DNA of 64,000 bases from Actinoallomurus liliacearum (GTDB taxonomy: Bacteria > Actinomycetota > Actinomycetes > Streptosporangiales > Streptosporangiaceae): the NCBI RefSeq assembly GCF_039542035.1, contig NZ_BAABHJ010000005.1, forward strand, positions 62,001 to 126,000, written 5' to 3'. Below, piece by piece: positions 16,429 through 25,288 of this stretch. A model generated the notes under the pieces. The model was not told the DNA's origin and searched no databases. It saw nothing but the letters and a program-made list of their open reading frames with translations. Within the stretch, counting starts at the first letter, position 1. The number at the start of each line of letters is the position of its first letter. The translations under genes were made by a program, and so were the position numbers.

Positions 16429-16938
16429 TCAGAGGGAGCCGGGCGTGATCTCGTCGAGGTGGTCGGCGTAGTACTCGATCGCCCGGCGGTAGCCCTGCAC
16501 GCGTGGATCATCGCTGGTGGCGGCCAGGGCCTTGAGCAGTCCCGCCACCGCGTCGCGGGACTCACCGAGGTTGTACGAGGTCATGGCGAGGAAGGCGGTC
16601 AGCGCCGCGTCGCCGGGGAACTCCTCCAGCCCGCGGCGAAGAGTCGCCCGCGCCAGGTCGTACCGGCCGAGGACGCGATACGTGCTGCCAAGGCCGAGGA
16701 AGGCACCGTGCCGGTCGTCCGCCGAGAGTCCCGAGCCGGTCAACGCCCGCTCGTAGAAGGGGACCGCCTCGGCCTCCAGCCCGAGCACGTCGTGCGCCCA
16801 CGCCGTCTGATAGGCGATCTCGGCGTCCTCCGGGTACCGCTCCGTGAGGTCCAGCAGCCGCTCGCGGGCCCGGGCGGCCTGACCTTCCTCCCGGAGCCGT
16901 ACGGCCTGTGCCAGGGCCGCGTCGCGCTCATCGTCCAT
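16429..16938 (-). CDS. Tetratricopeptide-repeat protein
   Basis: A 169-residue helical protein with at least three TPR-like units (residues about 5-38, 42-75, 80-113), including AEIAYQTAWAHDVLGLEAEAVPFYERAL and RYDLARATLRRGLEEFPGDAALTAFLAMTSY. It resembles the TPR_5-type single-domain proteins of actinomycetes. It probably mediates protein contacts; no enzymatic motif. Monocistronic, convergent with the TetR gene and upstream-adjacent on the minus strand to the two-component system. Confidence 0.75.
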   Translation of the reverse strand: MDDERDAALAQAVRLREEGQAARARERLLDLTERYPEDAEIAYQTAWAHDVLGLEAEAVPFYERALTGSGLSADDRHGAFLGLGSTYRVLGRYDLARATLRRGLEEFPGDAALTAFLAMTSYNLGESRDAVAGLLKALAATSDDPRVQGYRRAIEYYADHLDEITPGSL

Positions 16939-17027
16939 GTCGGCACAGCCTGCCAGCCATCGCCCGCCCGAGGCGAATCGCTCCTTGACCGAGCGGCCGA
17001 GAAGCGCACTGCCCCGCGCCGGCGCGG

Positions 17028-17687
17028 TCAGGGGGTGCCGGGGGAGATCAGGCCGGACTCGTAGGCGGCGATGACCGCCTGCACGCGGTCGCGCAGGCCG
17101 AGTTTGCTCAGCACGTTGCTGACGTGGGTCTTCACCGTGTGCTCGCTGAGCACCAGGGCGGTGGCGATCTCGGCGTTGGACAGGCCCCGGCCGAGCAGCA
17201 CCAGCGTCTCCCGCTCCCGGCCCGTGAGCGCGTCCAGGCCGGTCGGGGAGACGGCCGCCCGCGGTCGGCGCGCGGTCAGGTCGGAGATCAGCCGACGCGT
17301 CACCGTGGGCGCGAGCAGCGACTCGCCCGTAGCCACCACCCGTACGGCGTGGACGAGATCGTCGCGGCGTACGTCCTTGAGCAGGAAGCCGCTCGCCCCC
17401 GCGTACAGCGCGTCGTACACGTAGTCGTCCTGGTCGAACGTCGTCAGCATCAGCGCCCGGCTGGAGGTGCGGGCGCAGATCTCCCGGGCCGCCTCGATGC
17501 CGTCCATGCCCGGCATGCGGATGTCGAGCAGCACCACGTCCGGCCGGTGTTCGGTCACCGCGGCGACGGCCTCCGCGCCGTCGGACGCCTCGGCCAGCAC
17601 GGTGATGTCGGGTTGTGACTCCAGGATCATCGCGAAGCCGCTGCGCACCAGCTCCTGGTCGTCGGCGATGACGACGCCGATGCTCAC
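17028..17687 (-). CDS. NarL/LuxR-type response regulator
   Basis: A 219-residue regulator. The receiver domain (residues 1-120) has the acidic pair DD at 9-10, phosphoacceptor Asp in LLDIRMPG (about residue 54), Thr in MLTTFD and Lys in FLLKD. The C-terminal LuxR helix-turn-helix covers residues 150-210 (LTGRERETLVLLGRGLSNAEIATALVLSEHTVKTHVSNVLSKLGL). It starts with GTG 17685-17687 overlapping the kinase stop as GTGA. Acts as the transcriptional output of the adjacent kinase. Confidence 0.93.
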   Translation of the reverse strand: MSIGVVIADDQELVRSGFAMILESQPDITVLAEASDGAEAVAAVTEHRPDVVLLDIRMPGMDGIEAAREICARTSSRALMLTTFDQDDYVYDALYAGASGFLLKDVRRDDLVHAVRVVATGESLLAPTVTRRLISDLTARRPRAAVSPTGLDALTGRERETLVLLGRGLSNAEIATALVLSEHTVKTHVSNVLSKLGLRDRVQAVIAAYESGLISPGTP

Positions 17688-18838
17688 GAGGCCACCACCG
17701 GCAGGGTCGCCGTGACGGTGAAGCCGCCGGCGCCGCCGGATGCGGACGCCGTGCCGCCGCAGGCCGTGGCGCGTTCCCGGATTCCGATCAGCCCGTTGCC
17801 GGAGCCGCCGAGCGTTCCGGCGCCGGTCCCGTCGTCCCGAACGGTGATCATGAGGGAGTCTCCCCAGCCCAGGGTGACCGCCACTTTGGTGGCGGCCGCG
17901 TGCTTGAGCGTATTGGTGAGCGCCTCCTGGACGATCCGGAAGGCCGCCACCTCGGCGTCCGCCGTCAACCGGCCCGGCTCGCCGGACACCGAGTAGGACG
18001 CCGCCAGCCCCGTCTCCTCGACCTGAGCCACCAGAGAGGGGATGGCCGCGACGGTCGGCTGCGGGGCCCGTACGCCGGTGTCCTGCTCCTCCTTGAGGAT
18101 GCCGAGCGTACGGCGGAGTTGCGTCATCGCGTCCCGGCCGGCGGAGGCGATCGCGTCGAACGCCTTCTCCGCACGGTCCGGCATCCTGCGGACGGCCACC
18201 GGCCCGGCCTCGGCCTGCACGATCATCAGGCTGACCGCGTGGGCCAGCACGTCGTGCATGTCCCGCGCGATGCGGGCTCGTTCGGTCGCGACCGCCCGGG
18301 CGGCCTCGGCCTCGCGATCGCGTTCGAGCCGCCCGGCGCGGTAGGCGAGGTCCCGGAGGTGCTGTTCCCGGCGCTGCGCGATCGTGCCGAGGACCAGTGC
18401 GCCGGTGCCGGTCAGCAACCCGATCAGGGCGGTGGTGGGGCTCTTCACGGATATGAGGCTGGTCACTGCGACCAGCACGATCGCGAGGGTCCGCTGCGAT
18501 CGCCGTCCGACCCAGGCGATCGAGTAGAGCGCCACCAGCATGCCCCAGGCGACCGGCTCCGACGCCGCCCGATCCAGGGTGTTGTACCCGATGAGCGAGA
18601 CGTAGATGGCGAGCAGGCACAGGATGGGGAACCGCCGCCGGAAGATCAGCGGCAGCGACGCGCCCGTCATGAGCACCCACGCCCAGGGCGAGAACGGACC
18701 GGGCTGTTCCGGCCGGGGGATCAGTAGGGGCATGTACAGGACCGCGAGCACCAGGAAGGCGACTCCCGCGTCGGCGACGTACGGCCGGGCTCCGACGGGA
18801 ACGCGGTCCCACCAGGGCTTCGGCTCGGGGACGGTCAC
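17684..18838 (-). CDS. DesK/NarL-type sensor histidine kinase
   Basis: A 384-residue membrane kinase. Five or so membrane segments occupy residues about 20-150, followed by a HisKA_3 dimerisation helix with the phosphoacceptor His in RARIARDMHDVLAHAVS and an HATPase domain (N box ALTNTLKHA, G box VRDDGTG, second G box NGLIGIRERA). It has no large extracellular domain, so it probably senses membrane state or a membrane-soluble signal. Start taken at GTG 18838 because upstream codons are not protein-like; the ribosome site is weak. Coupled to the response regulator. Confidence 0.9.
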   Translation of the reverse strand: MTVPEPKPWWDRVPVGARPYVADAGVAFLVLAVLYMPLLIPRPEQPGPFSPWAWVLMTGASLPLIFRRRFPILCLLAIYVSLIGYNTLDRAASEPVAWGMLVALYSIAWVGRRSQRTLAIVLVAVTSLISVKSPTTALIGLLTGTGALVLGTIAQRREQHLRDLAYRAGRLERDREAEAARAVATERARIARDMHDVLAHAVSLMIVQAEAGPVAVRRMPDRAEKAFDAIASAGRDAMTQLRRTLGILKEEQDTGVRAPQPTVAAIPSLVAQVEETGLAASYSVSGEPGRLTADAEVAAFRIVQEALTNTLKHAAATKVAVTLGWGDSLMITVRDDGTGAGTLGGSGNGLIGIRERATACGGTASASGGAGGFTVTATLPVVAS

Positions 18839-18873
18839 TTGGCCATCATCCCAGAGGGAAAGGTTCCGGCTGG

Positions 18874-19443
18874 TCACGCGAGAGTGTGGGCGGTACGGCG
18901 GGTGGGGCGGAAGGCCAGCGGGGCGAGGGCGAGGACGTACAGGAGGCCGGCGACGGGGATGTAGTCCAGGTTCGCCGCCGCGGCGACCGTGCCGAGCGCG
19001 ATCAGGGTGGGTGTCCACCAGGCGACCGCGCGCGGCCGTACGACGGCCGCCAGAACGGTCAGCCCGAGCATGCCTACGTAGAACAGGATCGGCACGACGG
19101 TGTAGACGACCGGCAACACGCCGGGGACATCCTGGATCTGGTGGAACATGTGCTGCTTGTCCGCTTCGTCGCGGGCCAACAGGCCCACGACGATGTCGAT
19201 GCCGATCTGCGCGATCGTGGCGGCGAGCCCGATCAGGCCTATCCCGGCGAACGCCGTGCCCGTCCGGCCCGGAGTGAGCCTGCGCAGCCCGAGCAGGACC
19301 CAGCCGAACAGCATCAGGCCGGCGAGCATGAGCACGTGGCCGAGCGTCCAGCCGAAGCGGCTCTGGTGGTCGATGAGCCGGGCCACTCCGTACGCGCCCA
19401 TCAGCGCCGGTGCCGCGACAAAAGAAATCTTGGTGGTGTGCAC
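18874..19443 (-). CDS. Integral membrane protein, unknown function
   Basis: A 189-residue protein with six predicted membrane helices, the third loop carrying DEADKQHMFHQIQDVPG. No recognisable family. GTG 19441-19443 is preceded by GGGAG with good spacing. It lies 35 bp upstream of the sensor kinase and in the same direction, so it may be co-transcribed with the two-component system and could even contribute to sensing. A 19-codon ORF (19462-19521) lies immediately ahead of it. Confidence 0.7.
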   Translation of the reverse strand: MHTTKISFVAAPALMGAYGVARLIDHQSRFGWTLGHVLMLAGLMLFGWVLLGLRRLTPGRTGTAFAGIGLIGLAATIAQIGIDIVVGLLARDEADKQHMFHQIQDVPGVLPVVYTVVPILFYVGMLGLTVLAAVVRPRAVAWWTPTLIALGTVAAAANLDYIPVAGLLYVLALAPLAFRPTRRTAHTLA

Positions 19444-19461
19444 GATGACTCCCGAGGTGCT

Positions 19462-19521
19462 TTAGCCGATGAGGTAATCCTCGGGATTTCCGTCCGCCGG
19501 GGGATCGCCGGTACGAGCCAT
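19462..19521 (-). CDS. Candidate 19-residue leader peptide ORF
   Basis: ATG 19519-19521 preceded by GGGAGGGCGG, encoding MARTGDPPADGNPEDYLIG and a TAA stop, 18 bp ahead of the membrane-protein gene on the same strand. The good ribosome site and the position support translation, but it has no recognised relatives and could be fortuitous. Confidence 0.35.
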   Translation of the reverse strand: MARTGDPPADGNPEDYLIG

Positions 19522-19628
19522 ATTCCGCCCTCCCCCGCAGGACGGATCCGGCTCGCCCGGCCTTGGAACTTCGGTACGTCGCCTTCCGGCATGACCTTGC
19601 CAGGGGCCGTGGGCGAGACGCGTCGCGG

Positions 19629-20198
19629 TCAGGGCACGTGGGTGGCCGCTGTGATGACGGCGTCGGTGAGCGCGGCGGCGTAGGCGTCGGTGAGCTTGCC
19701 GGCGTCGAACAGCAGCGCGTACCACATCGGGCCGAAGACCAGGTCGATGAGCACCTCGTCGTCGGGGTGGGTGACCTGCCCCCGGTCCCGCGCCCGGCCG
19801 AGGATCTGGCGGACGGCGTCGCGGCGCGCCGCGATCAGTTCGCTGCTCACGCGCTGGGCGAATGCGGGGGCCTGCAGCGCCTCGGCGGCCAGGGCCTGGT
19901 TGAGTGCGCCGGGCACGCCGCGCTGGGCGGCGAAGGTCTCCTCCAGCAGGGTCAGCAGGTCCTCGCGCAGGTCGCCGGTGTCGGGCGTGGGCAGCCGGGT
20001 GCGGGCGTAGACGGCCAGCACGTCCAGGATCACCTCGCCCTTGCCCGGGTAGCGGCGGTAGACCGCCTGCTTGGACACGCCGCTGCGGGCCGCGATGCCC
20101 TCCATGCTCATCCCCCGGTAGCCCTGCTCGGTGATCAGGTCCAGGGCGGCCTGGCGGATGGCGTCGTCGACGGCGGGGTCGCGGGGTCGTCCGGTCAT
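19629..20198 (-). CDS. TetR-family repressor of the adjacent exporter
   Basis: A 189-residue regulator with a TetR helix-turn-helix at residues 8-55 (MSMEGIAARSGVSKQAVYRRYPGKGEVI) and a TetR_C-type ligand domain. The start is taken at MTGRPRDPAV (cat 20196-20198); extending to 20252 would run through the operators and add non-conserved residues. It is divergent from the MFS gene at 20279 with two matching 18-bp operators in between, the standard layout for drug-export control. Confidence 0.87.
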   Translation of the reverse strand: MTGRPRDPAVDDAIRQAALDLITEQGYRGMSMEGIAARSGVSKQAVYRRYPGKGEVILDVLAVYARTRLPTPDTGDLREDLLTLLEETFAAQRGVPGALNQALAAEALQAPAFAQRVSSELIAARRDAVRQILGRARDRGQVTHPDDEVLIDLVFGPMWYALLFDAGKLTDAYAAALTDAVITAATHVP

Positions 20199-20217
20199 GG
20201 CCCGCAGTCTATTTGAC

Positions 20218-20262
20218 ATACGCACCGGTCCGTATTTAAATCTCATACGCAACGTTCCGTAT
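20218..20262. promoter_or_regulatory. Two tandem TetR operators
   Basis: Copies at 20218-20235 and 20245-20262 both read ATACG-CA-(C/A)CG-(G/T)T-C-CGTAT: each is an 18-bp palindrome with perfect ATACG/CGTAT ends, centres 27 bp apart. They lie between the TetR start codon and the ribosome site of the MFS gene and overlap the only A+T-rich promoter-like stretch. Confidence 0.8.
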
Positions 20263-20278
20263 TGAAAAAGGAGGGGCC

Positions 20279-21484
20279 GTGCACCCTCGTTCCTCCACCC
20301 CCGCGCTCCTGTCGCTGGCCCTGGGTTACTTCGCGCTGGGCACCGCCTCGCTGGCGGTGGTCGGTCTCAGCGGCCCGATCGCCGCCGACCTGCGGGTGTC
20401 GGCCGCCACCGTCGGCACCCTGGTCACCGTCTTCTCCCTGGTGTTCGCCCTGGCCGCCCCGATCGCGACGATCGCCCTGGGCCGCCTGGACCGCCGCCGG
20501 GTGCTACTGCTGGGCCTGGCGCTGATGACGATCGGCGGCATCGCCGGCGCGGCGGCCCCCACCTTCGCGGCGCTGGCCGCCGCCCGGGTGGCCGCCGGCC
20601 TGGGTGCGGCGATCTTCGGACCGGCCGCCTCGGCCACCGGCTCGATGATCGTGCCGGCCGAGCAGCGCCCCCGCGCGCTCGCGGTGGTGTTCGGCGGGAT
20701 GACCGCCGCCACCGTGCTGGGTGTGCCGCTGGCCTCGGCCGCGGGCACCGCGATCGGCTGGCGGGCCACGATGGCCGCGGTGGTGGCGCTGACTCTGGTG
20801 GCGGGCGGGCTGCTGGCGGTGCTGCTGCCGTCGGTGGCGGCCGGCCCGGCCCCCACCGCGCGGGCGTTCGCCGGGGTGCTGCGCACCCCCGGAGCCGCAT
20901 CGATGATCGCCACCACGCTGCTCGTGCTGACCGCCCAGTTCACCGTCTACGGGGTCGCCGGGGCCTACCTGGCCACCCGGTTCGGCGCCGGTCCCGGCCT
21001 GGTGTCGTTGACCCTGCTGGTCTTCGGCGCCCTGGGCATGGTCGGCAACGCCGCCGGGGCCCGCGTCTACACCCGTCTGGGCGGCGGGCGCACCATCGCA
21101 CTGGCGCTGGCCGGGCTGACCATCACCTTCCTGGCGCTGGCCGGCGTGCCCGCCCTGCCCGTGGCCGGTGTCGCGGTGTTCGCCTTCTGGGCCTTCTTCA
21201 ACACCCTGTTCATGGCCCCGCAGCAGGCCCGCCTGGTGGAGTTGCTGCCGGAGCAGCGCGGCATCCTGCTGGCCCTGAACGCCTCGGCGCTGTACCTGGG
21301 CATGAGCCTGGGCAGCCTGCTCGGCAGCGGCCTGCTGCCCGCCCTGGGCGGCCGCTGGCTCCCGGCCCTGGCGCTGACTCCGCTGGCTCTGGCCGCCGGT
21401 GCGCACGCGGCCTCGCTGCGCCCCCGCCCCACCCGCCCGACGGCCCCGGCCGCCACCTCCGCCCCGGCCCCGGCCCACCACTGA
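20279..21484 (+). CDS. MFS transporter, DHA1 type
   Basis: A 401-residue, 12-helix transporter with motif A-like GRLDRRRVLLLG (about residue 65) and the antiporter motif C region (VLGVPLASAAGTAIGWR). It likely exports a drug or metabolite. The start GTG 20279 is preceded by AAGGAGG. Expected to be repressed by the divergent TetR. It leads a two-gene unit with the SDR oxidoreductase; the proline-rich tail (RPRPTRPTAPA) has no assigned role. Confidence 0.87.
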   Translation: MHPRSSTPALLSLALGYFALGTASLAVVGLSGPIAADLRVSAATVGTLVTVFSLVFALAAPIATIALGRLDRRRVLLLGLALMTIGGIAGAAAPTFAALAAARVAAGLGAAIFGPAASATGSMIVPAEQRPRALAVVFGGMTAATVLGVPLASAAGTAIGWRATMAAVVALTLVAGGLLAVLLPSVAAGPAPTARAFAGVLRTPGAASMIATTLLVLTAQFTVYGVAGAYLATRFGAGPGLVSLTLLVFGALGMVGNAAGARVYTRLGGGRTIALALAGLTITFLALAGVPALPVAGVAVFAFWAFFNTLFMAPQQARLVELLPEQRGILLALNASALYLGMSLGSLLGSGLLPALGGRWLPALALTPLALAAGAHAASLRPRPTRPTAPAATSAPAPAHH

Positions 21485-21564
21485 CCTTCCACCGCCGGCG
21501 GCGACCCGGCCATCTGACCCCGCCCCACCCCTCTTCTCACGACCGAACTGCGAGGCCGAACCCC

Positions 21565-22440
21565 GTGACCACCCACGAGCCGCACGACCAGACCATCCTG
21601 ATCACCGGCGCCACCGACGGCCTCGGCCGCGCCCTGGCCCACCGCCTGGCCGCCCAGGGCGCCACCCTGATCCTGCACGGCCGCAACCCGGCCAAGGGCA
21701 AGGCGCTGCTGACCGAACTACACGACCGGACCGGCAATGACCGGCTCACCTTCGAACAGGCCGACTTCGCCTCCATCGACCAGATCCGCGCCCTGGCCGA
21801 CCGGCTGGCCGGCCGCGACCGGTTGGACGTACTGGTCAACAACGCCGGGATCGGCGTCGAGACGGCCCCCCAGCGCAGCGCCGACGGTCTGGAGCTGACC
21901 TTCCAGGTCGACTACCTGGCCACCTATATGCTCAGCTGCCTGCTCACCCCGCTCCTGGCCCGCACCGCCGCCACGCGTTCGACCACCACGCACCCGGCGC
22001 CCGCCAGGATCGTCAACGTCAGCTCCGCCGGGCAGTCGCCCCTGGACTTCGACGACGTGCTGCTGGAGCGCCACTGGGACGGCGTGCAGGCCTACTGCCA
22101 GGCCAAACTCGCCCAGATCATGCTCACCTTCGACCACGCCGAACTACTGCGCGACCACGGCGTCACCGTCAACGCCCTGCACCCCGCCTCCTACATGCCC
22201 ACCAAGATCGTCACCCACCTGTTCACCGTGCAGAGCACCCTGGAGGAAGGCGTCACCAACACCGCCCGCCTCGTGACCGACCCCACCGTGGCCGAGGTCA
22301 CCGGCGCCTACTTCAACCGGGCCCGCCCCGCCCGCGCCCACCACCAGGCCTACGACGCCGCCGCCCGCACCCGCCTGCAGGAGCTCAGCCGGCACCTCAC
22401 CGGCGTGCCCTTCCCCACCGCACCGCTCCAGGCCGTCTGA
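21565..22440 (+). CDS. Short-chain dehydrogenase/reductase
   Basis: A 291-residue Rossmann-fold enzyme: cofactor motif TGATDGLG (residues 14-21), NNAG at about 92-95, catalytic Ser in VNVSSAG and the YxxxK pair in AYCQAKLAQ (about residue 175). Arg in HGRNP after strand 2 suggests NADP(H) preference. It most resembles the retinol-dehydrogenase-like/WWOX-like SDRs of actinomycetes; substrate unknown. It follows the MFS gene by 80 bp, so the pair probably handles one compound. A strong terminator follows. Confidence 0.85.
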   Translation: MTTHEPHDQTILITGATDGLGRALAHRLAAQGATLILHGRNPAKGKALLTELHDRTGNDRLTFEQADFASIDQIRALADRLAGRDRLDVLVNNAGIGVETAPQRSADGLELTFQVDYLATYMLSCLLTPLLARTAATRSTTTHPAPARIVNVSSAGQSPLDFDDVLLERHWDGVQAYCQAKLAQIMLTFDHAELLRDHGVTVNALHPASYMPTKIVTHLFTVQSTLEEGVTNTARLVTDPTVAEVTGAYFNRARPARAHHQAYDAAARTRLQELSRHLTGVPFPTAPLQAV

Positions 22441-22448
22441 CCCGCGAG

Positions 22449-22488
22449 CCGTGAGGTGTACGCGCCGCCCGGCGCGTACACCTCACGG
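22449..22488. terminator. Bidirectional hairpin terminator
   Basis: A perfect 18-bp stem (arms beginning CCGTGAGGTGTACGCGCC) with a 4-nt loop lies between the convergent SDR and cupin genes. Confidence 0.85.
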
Positions 22489-22501
22489 GCGCGTCCGTAC
22501 G

Positions 22502-22984
22502 TCAGAGCCAGTGGTTGTCGTGGCGCAGGAAGAACTCGAGGCGCTCCTCGTCGCTCAGCTTGCCCAGCCCCTCCGCGAGGCCCTCGAAGTAGCCCTCGCG
22601 CGGGGCGCCGGGGGAGAAGTGCAGCAGCATCGAGGCGGGCTCTCCCGACTCGTTGCGGAAGGCGTGGATGCCGCCGGCCGGGACGTGGACGAAGTCGCCG
22701 GGGACCGTGTCGATCCAGCGCTCGCCGTTGTAGATGCGGACCGTTCCACTGAGGATGTAGAACGACTCGGAGATCGACCGGTGGAAGTGCTTGTCCGGGC
22801 CGCTGGGCTTCGGGCCCATCACCCAGCGGTACAGGCCGAACAGCCCGCCCGTCGACTCGCCGGTCGCCAGATAGTGCACCGTGTTGCCGGACGAGTAGGT
22901 CAGCTCCGGCTCGTGGTCGGCCGGCCGGTAGGTGGCGCTGATCTCGCCGTTCTCGCCCTCGTAACGTGCCGGTGGGTAGCTCAC
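22502..22984 (-). CDS. Cupin-domain protein
   Basis: A 160-residue protein with a single cupin barrel (residues about 45-125): motif 1 HFHRSISESFYILSGTVRIY gives the metal-binding His/His/Glu set, and motif 2 GDFVHVPAGGIHAFRN the final His. The N-terminal segment is short and polar, consistent with a cytoplasmic metal-dependent enzyme or binding protein. GTG 22982-22984 is preceded by AAGGAG. Substrate unknown; it stands alone between a terminator and the kinase pair. Confidence 0.8.
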   Translation of the reverse strand: MSYPPARYEGENGEISATYRPADHEPELTYSSGNTVHYLATGESTGGLFGLYRWVMGPKPSGPDKHFHRSISESFYILSGTVRIYNGERWIDTVPGDFVHVPAGGIHAFRNESGEPASMLLHFSPGAPREGYFEGLAEGLGKLSDEERLEFFLRHDNHWL

Positions 22985-23113
22985 GTCGTCTCCTTAGCGT
23001 ACGAAACCCCGATTTCGCCGTCGAGCCGGTGAGCGGATCGCCGGGCGGTCCGCCTGGAATGGTCGGCGGCAGAGTGGCATTATCGCGCCTCGTGTTGTTT
23101 TCGGAAGGTATGG

Positions 23114-25288
23114 GTGGTGCGGGTGCCGGCGGCCGATGACCCTCGCCGGATCGGCCCGTACGCCGTGCTGGCGGAGCTGGGCGCGGGCGGCATGGGTCGC
23201 GTCCACCTGTGCCGGTCCGAGGGCGGCCGGCTGGTCGCCGTCAAGGTCGTACGGGAGGAGTTCGCCGACGACCCGGGCTTCCGACGGCGGTTCCGGCGCG
23301 AGGTCGAGGCGGCCCGCGCGGTCAACGGCTTCTTCACCGCCCCGGTCGTCGACGCGGACGCCGACGGGCCGCTGCCCTGGCTGGCCACCGCGTACATCCC
23401 GGGTCCGTCGCTCGGGGACGCCGTCCGCGACCACGGACCGCTGCCCGAGCCGGCCGCACGGGCCCTGGGGGCCGGGCTGGCGGAGGCGCTCCTCGCCGTC
23501 CACGGCGCCGGGCTGGTCCACCGCGACCTGAAACCGGCGAACGTCCTGCTCGCCGCGGACGGGCCCCGCGTCATCGACTTCGGGATCAGCAAGGCGCTGG
23601 ACGGCACGCAGCTGACCAGGACGGGCGGTCTGGTCGGCACGCCGGCGTACATGTCCCCCGAGCAGGTCACCTCCGACGGCCCCACCGGGCCGGCGAGTGA
23701 CGTGTTCTCGCTGGCCGGAGTCCTCGTCTTCGCCGCGACCGGGGCCGGGCCGTTCGGGGCGGGCGGTGCCCAGGAGGTGCTCTACCGGGTCGTGTACGGC
23801 GAGCCGGACCTGATCGGTGTGCCCGGCGGCCTGCGGGGCGTCCTGGCCGAGTGCCTCGTCAAGGATCCCGCGGCGCGACCGACGCCCGAAGCGGTGCTCA
23901 CCGCGCTCGCGCCGGCCGATCCGGCGGCCCTGGCCCTGCCGGCGCTGCGCGCGGACCAGGATCGACGCGCGGCGGATGCGGCGGCCCTCTCCGCGACCGT
24001 GCCACCGTCGGCTCCTTCGGACGCGACCGCCACGACGGCGCGGACGCTCACGGGACCGCCGCCTCCCGACCGGCGCCGCTTCCTCAAGCTGGCCGCCGGC
24101 GCGGCGGGCGGGCTCGTCGTCGCCGGCGGTGTGACGGCGGCCGTCGCGTGGCCGACCGGCGGTCACGAGTCCCGTCGTCGACCGGCCCCGCGCCGTACGC
24201 TCGCCGGGGCTCCGGCGCCGAGCTGGACCCTGCCCCGGCCGGGCGGTGCGTTCGACCGGAAGACGTTAGGGCTGTGGGTGGCCGGTGGCCTCCTCGTGTG
24301 GGGCGACCAGGCGGTGCTGCACGGAGTCGATCCCGCCGACGGACGGCTCCGCTGGACGTGGAAGGCCACGACCCTCATGAAGGGGGTCCGCGGCCGGTGG
24401 ACGAACGTGACGGACTCGACCGCGTACGCCGTCGCCACGCCCGACCTCGGCTCAGACCGGAGCGTACTGGCCGGGCTGGACGCCGCGACCGGACGGCGCG
24501 TCCTCCTCCGCGAATCGCCCGACGCCGCCGCCGACGTCTACGGCAAGGTCTTCCCCGGAGCGGGCGGACTCCTCGTCATGAGGGCGGAGCCGCGCTACGA
24601 ACGCAACGAGTACGACGGGGTGTCCGTCGTCGACGGCGGTACCGGACGCCTCCGGTGGCGCAAGGAGGTGGCGACCTCCCCCGAGGGAGCCAAGACGGCC
24701 GCGGACGCGACGCGCTGCTACGTCGCCGTGTCCGGCACCCTGGCCGCGTGGGACCTGGCCACCGGCACGCGACGGTGGCGGATCGACCAGGGGAAGACGG
24801 ATCTCGTCGCGCTGACCGTGTCCGGAGACACCCTGTACGTCGCCGGCCCCGGCCTCACGGCGATCGACTCGGCCACCGGCACCCGTAAGTGGACGGCGCT
24901 GCCCGGCGGCGACGTCGGCGAGGCCGTCGCCGTCGTCGGAGCCACGGTCGTGGTCACCGCCGGGAGCACGGTCGCCGGCGTCGACGCCGGGACCGGGACC
25001 GTCCGGTGGCGCACGCCGAGCCCGTCCGCGCTCGCCACGGCCGGTACGTCCCTGGAGCTGTCCGCCTCCGCCGAGGTCACCGCCGCGCCCTTCGACGCCG
25101 GTGTGCACATCGAGGACTTCAAGGACACCGACCCCAGCGGGTTCATCGTGGTCGGCACCGCCGACGGCACGCCCCGCTGGGCGTACCAGGCCGCTCCGGG
25201 AACGCAGTGGCACGTCGCGGCCGTCGGCGACCGGGTCTACGCGACCGACGGCACGGCCCTGCACGCCTACGAAGGAGGTGCGCGGTGA
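23114..25288 (+). CDS. Ser/Thr protein kinase with PQQ-like beta-propeller ectodomain
   Basis: A 724-residue transmembrane Hanks-type kinase. Kinase domain residues 15-270: P-loop GAGGMG, catalytic Lys44 (VAVKVV), HRDLKPAN with Asp138, DFG at 155-157, and TPAYMSPEQ. One membrane segment follows (LAAGAAGGLVVAGGVTAAVAW, about 325-345), then an extracellular domain of PQQ-like blades (repeated GLDAATGRRV, DGGTGRLRWR, DLATGTRRWR, DSATGTRKWT and DAGTGTVRWR motifs). It probably senses a ligand or wall component outside the cell. GTG 23114 follows GGAAGG. Coupled by GTGA to a second kinase of the same design. Confidence 0.92.
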   Translation: MVRVPAADDPRRIGPYAVLAELGAGGMGRVHLCRSEGGRLVAVKVVREEFADDPGFRRRFRREVEAARAVNGFFTAPVVDADADGPLPWLATAYIPGPSLGDAVRDHGPLPEPAARALGAGLAEALLAVHGAGLVHRDLKPANVLLAADGPRVIDFGISKALDGTQLTRTGGLVGTPAYMSPEQVTSDGPTGPASDVFSLAGVLVFAATGAGPFGAGGAQEVLYRVVYGEPDLIGVPGGLRGVLAECLVKDPAARPTPEAVLTALAPADPAALALPALRADQDRRAADAAALSATVPPSAPSDATATTARTLTGPPPPDRRRFLKLAAGAAGGLVVAGGVTAAVAWPTGGHESRRRPAPRRTLAGAPAPSWTLPRPGGAFDRKTLGLWVAGGLLVWGDQAVLHGVDPADGRLRWTWKATTLMKGVRGRWTNVTDSTAYAVATPDLGSDRSVLAGLDAATGRRVLLRESPDAAADVYGKVFPGAGGLLVMRAEPRYERNEYDGVSVVDGGTGRLRWRKEVATSPEGAKTAADATRCYVAVSGTLAAWDLATGTRRWRIDQGKTDLVALTVSGDTLYVAGPGLTAIDSATGTRKWTALPGGDVGEAVAVVGATVVVTAGSTVAGVDAGTGTVRWRTPSPSALATAGTSLELSASAEVTAAPFDAGVHIEDFKDTDPSGFIVVGTADGTPRWAYQAAPGTQWHVAAVGDRVYATDGTALHAYEGGAR

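Noticed and set aside
24889..25284. N-terminal extension of the second kinase
   Set aside because: It is an out-of-frame shadow of the first kinase's propeller; the kinase motif pattern begins just after GTG 25285, which has a strong ribosome site.
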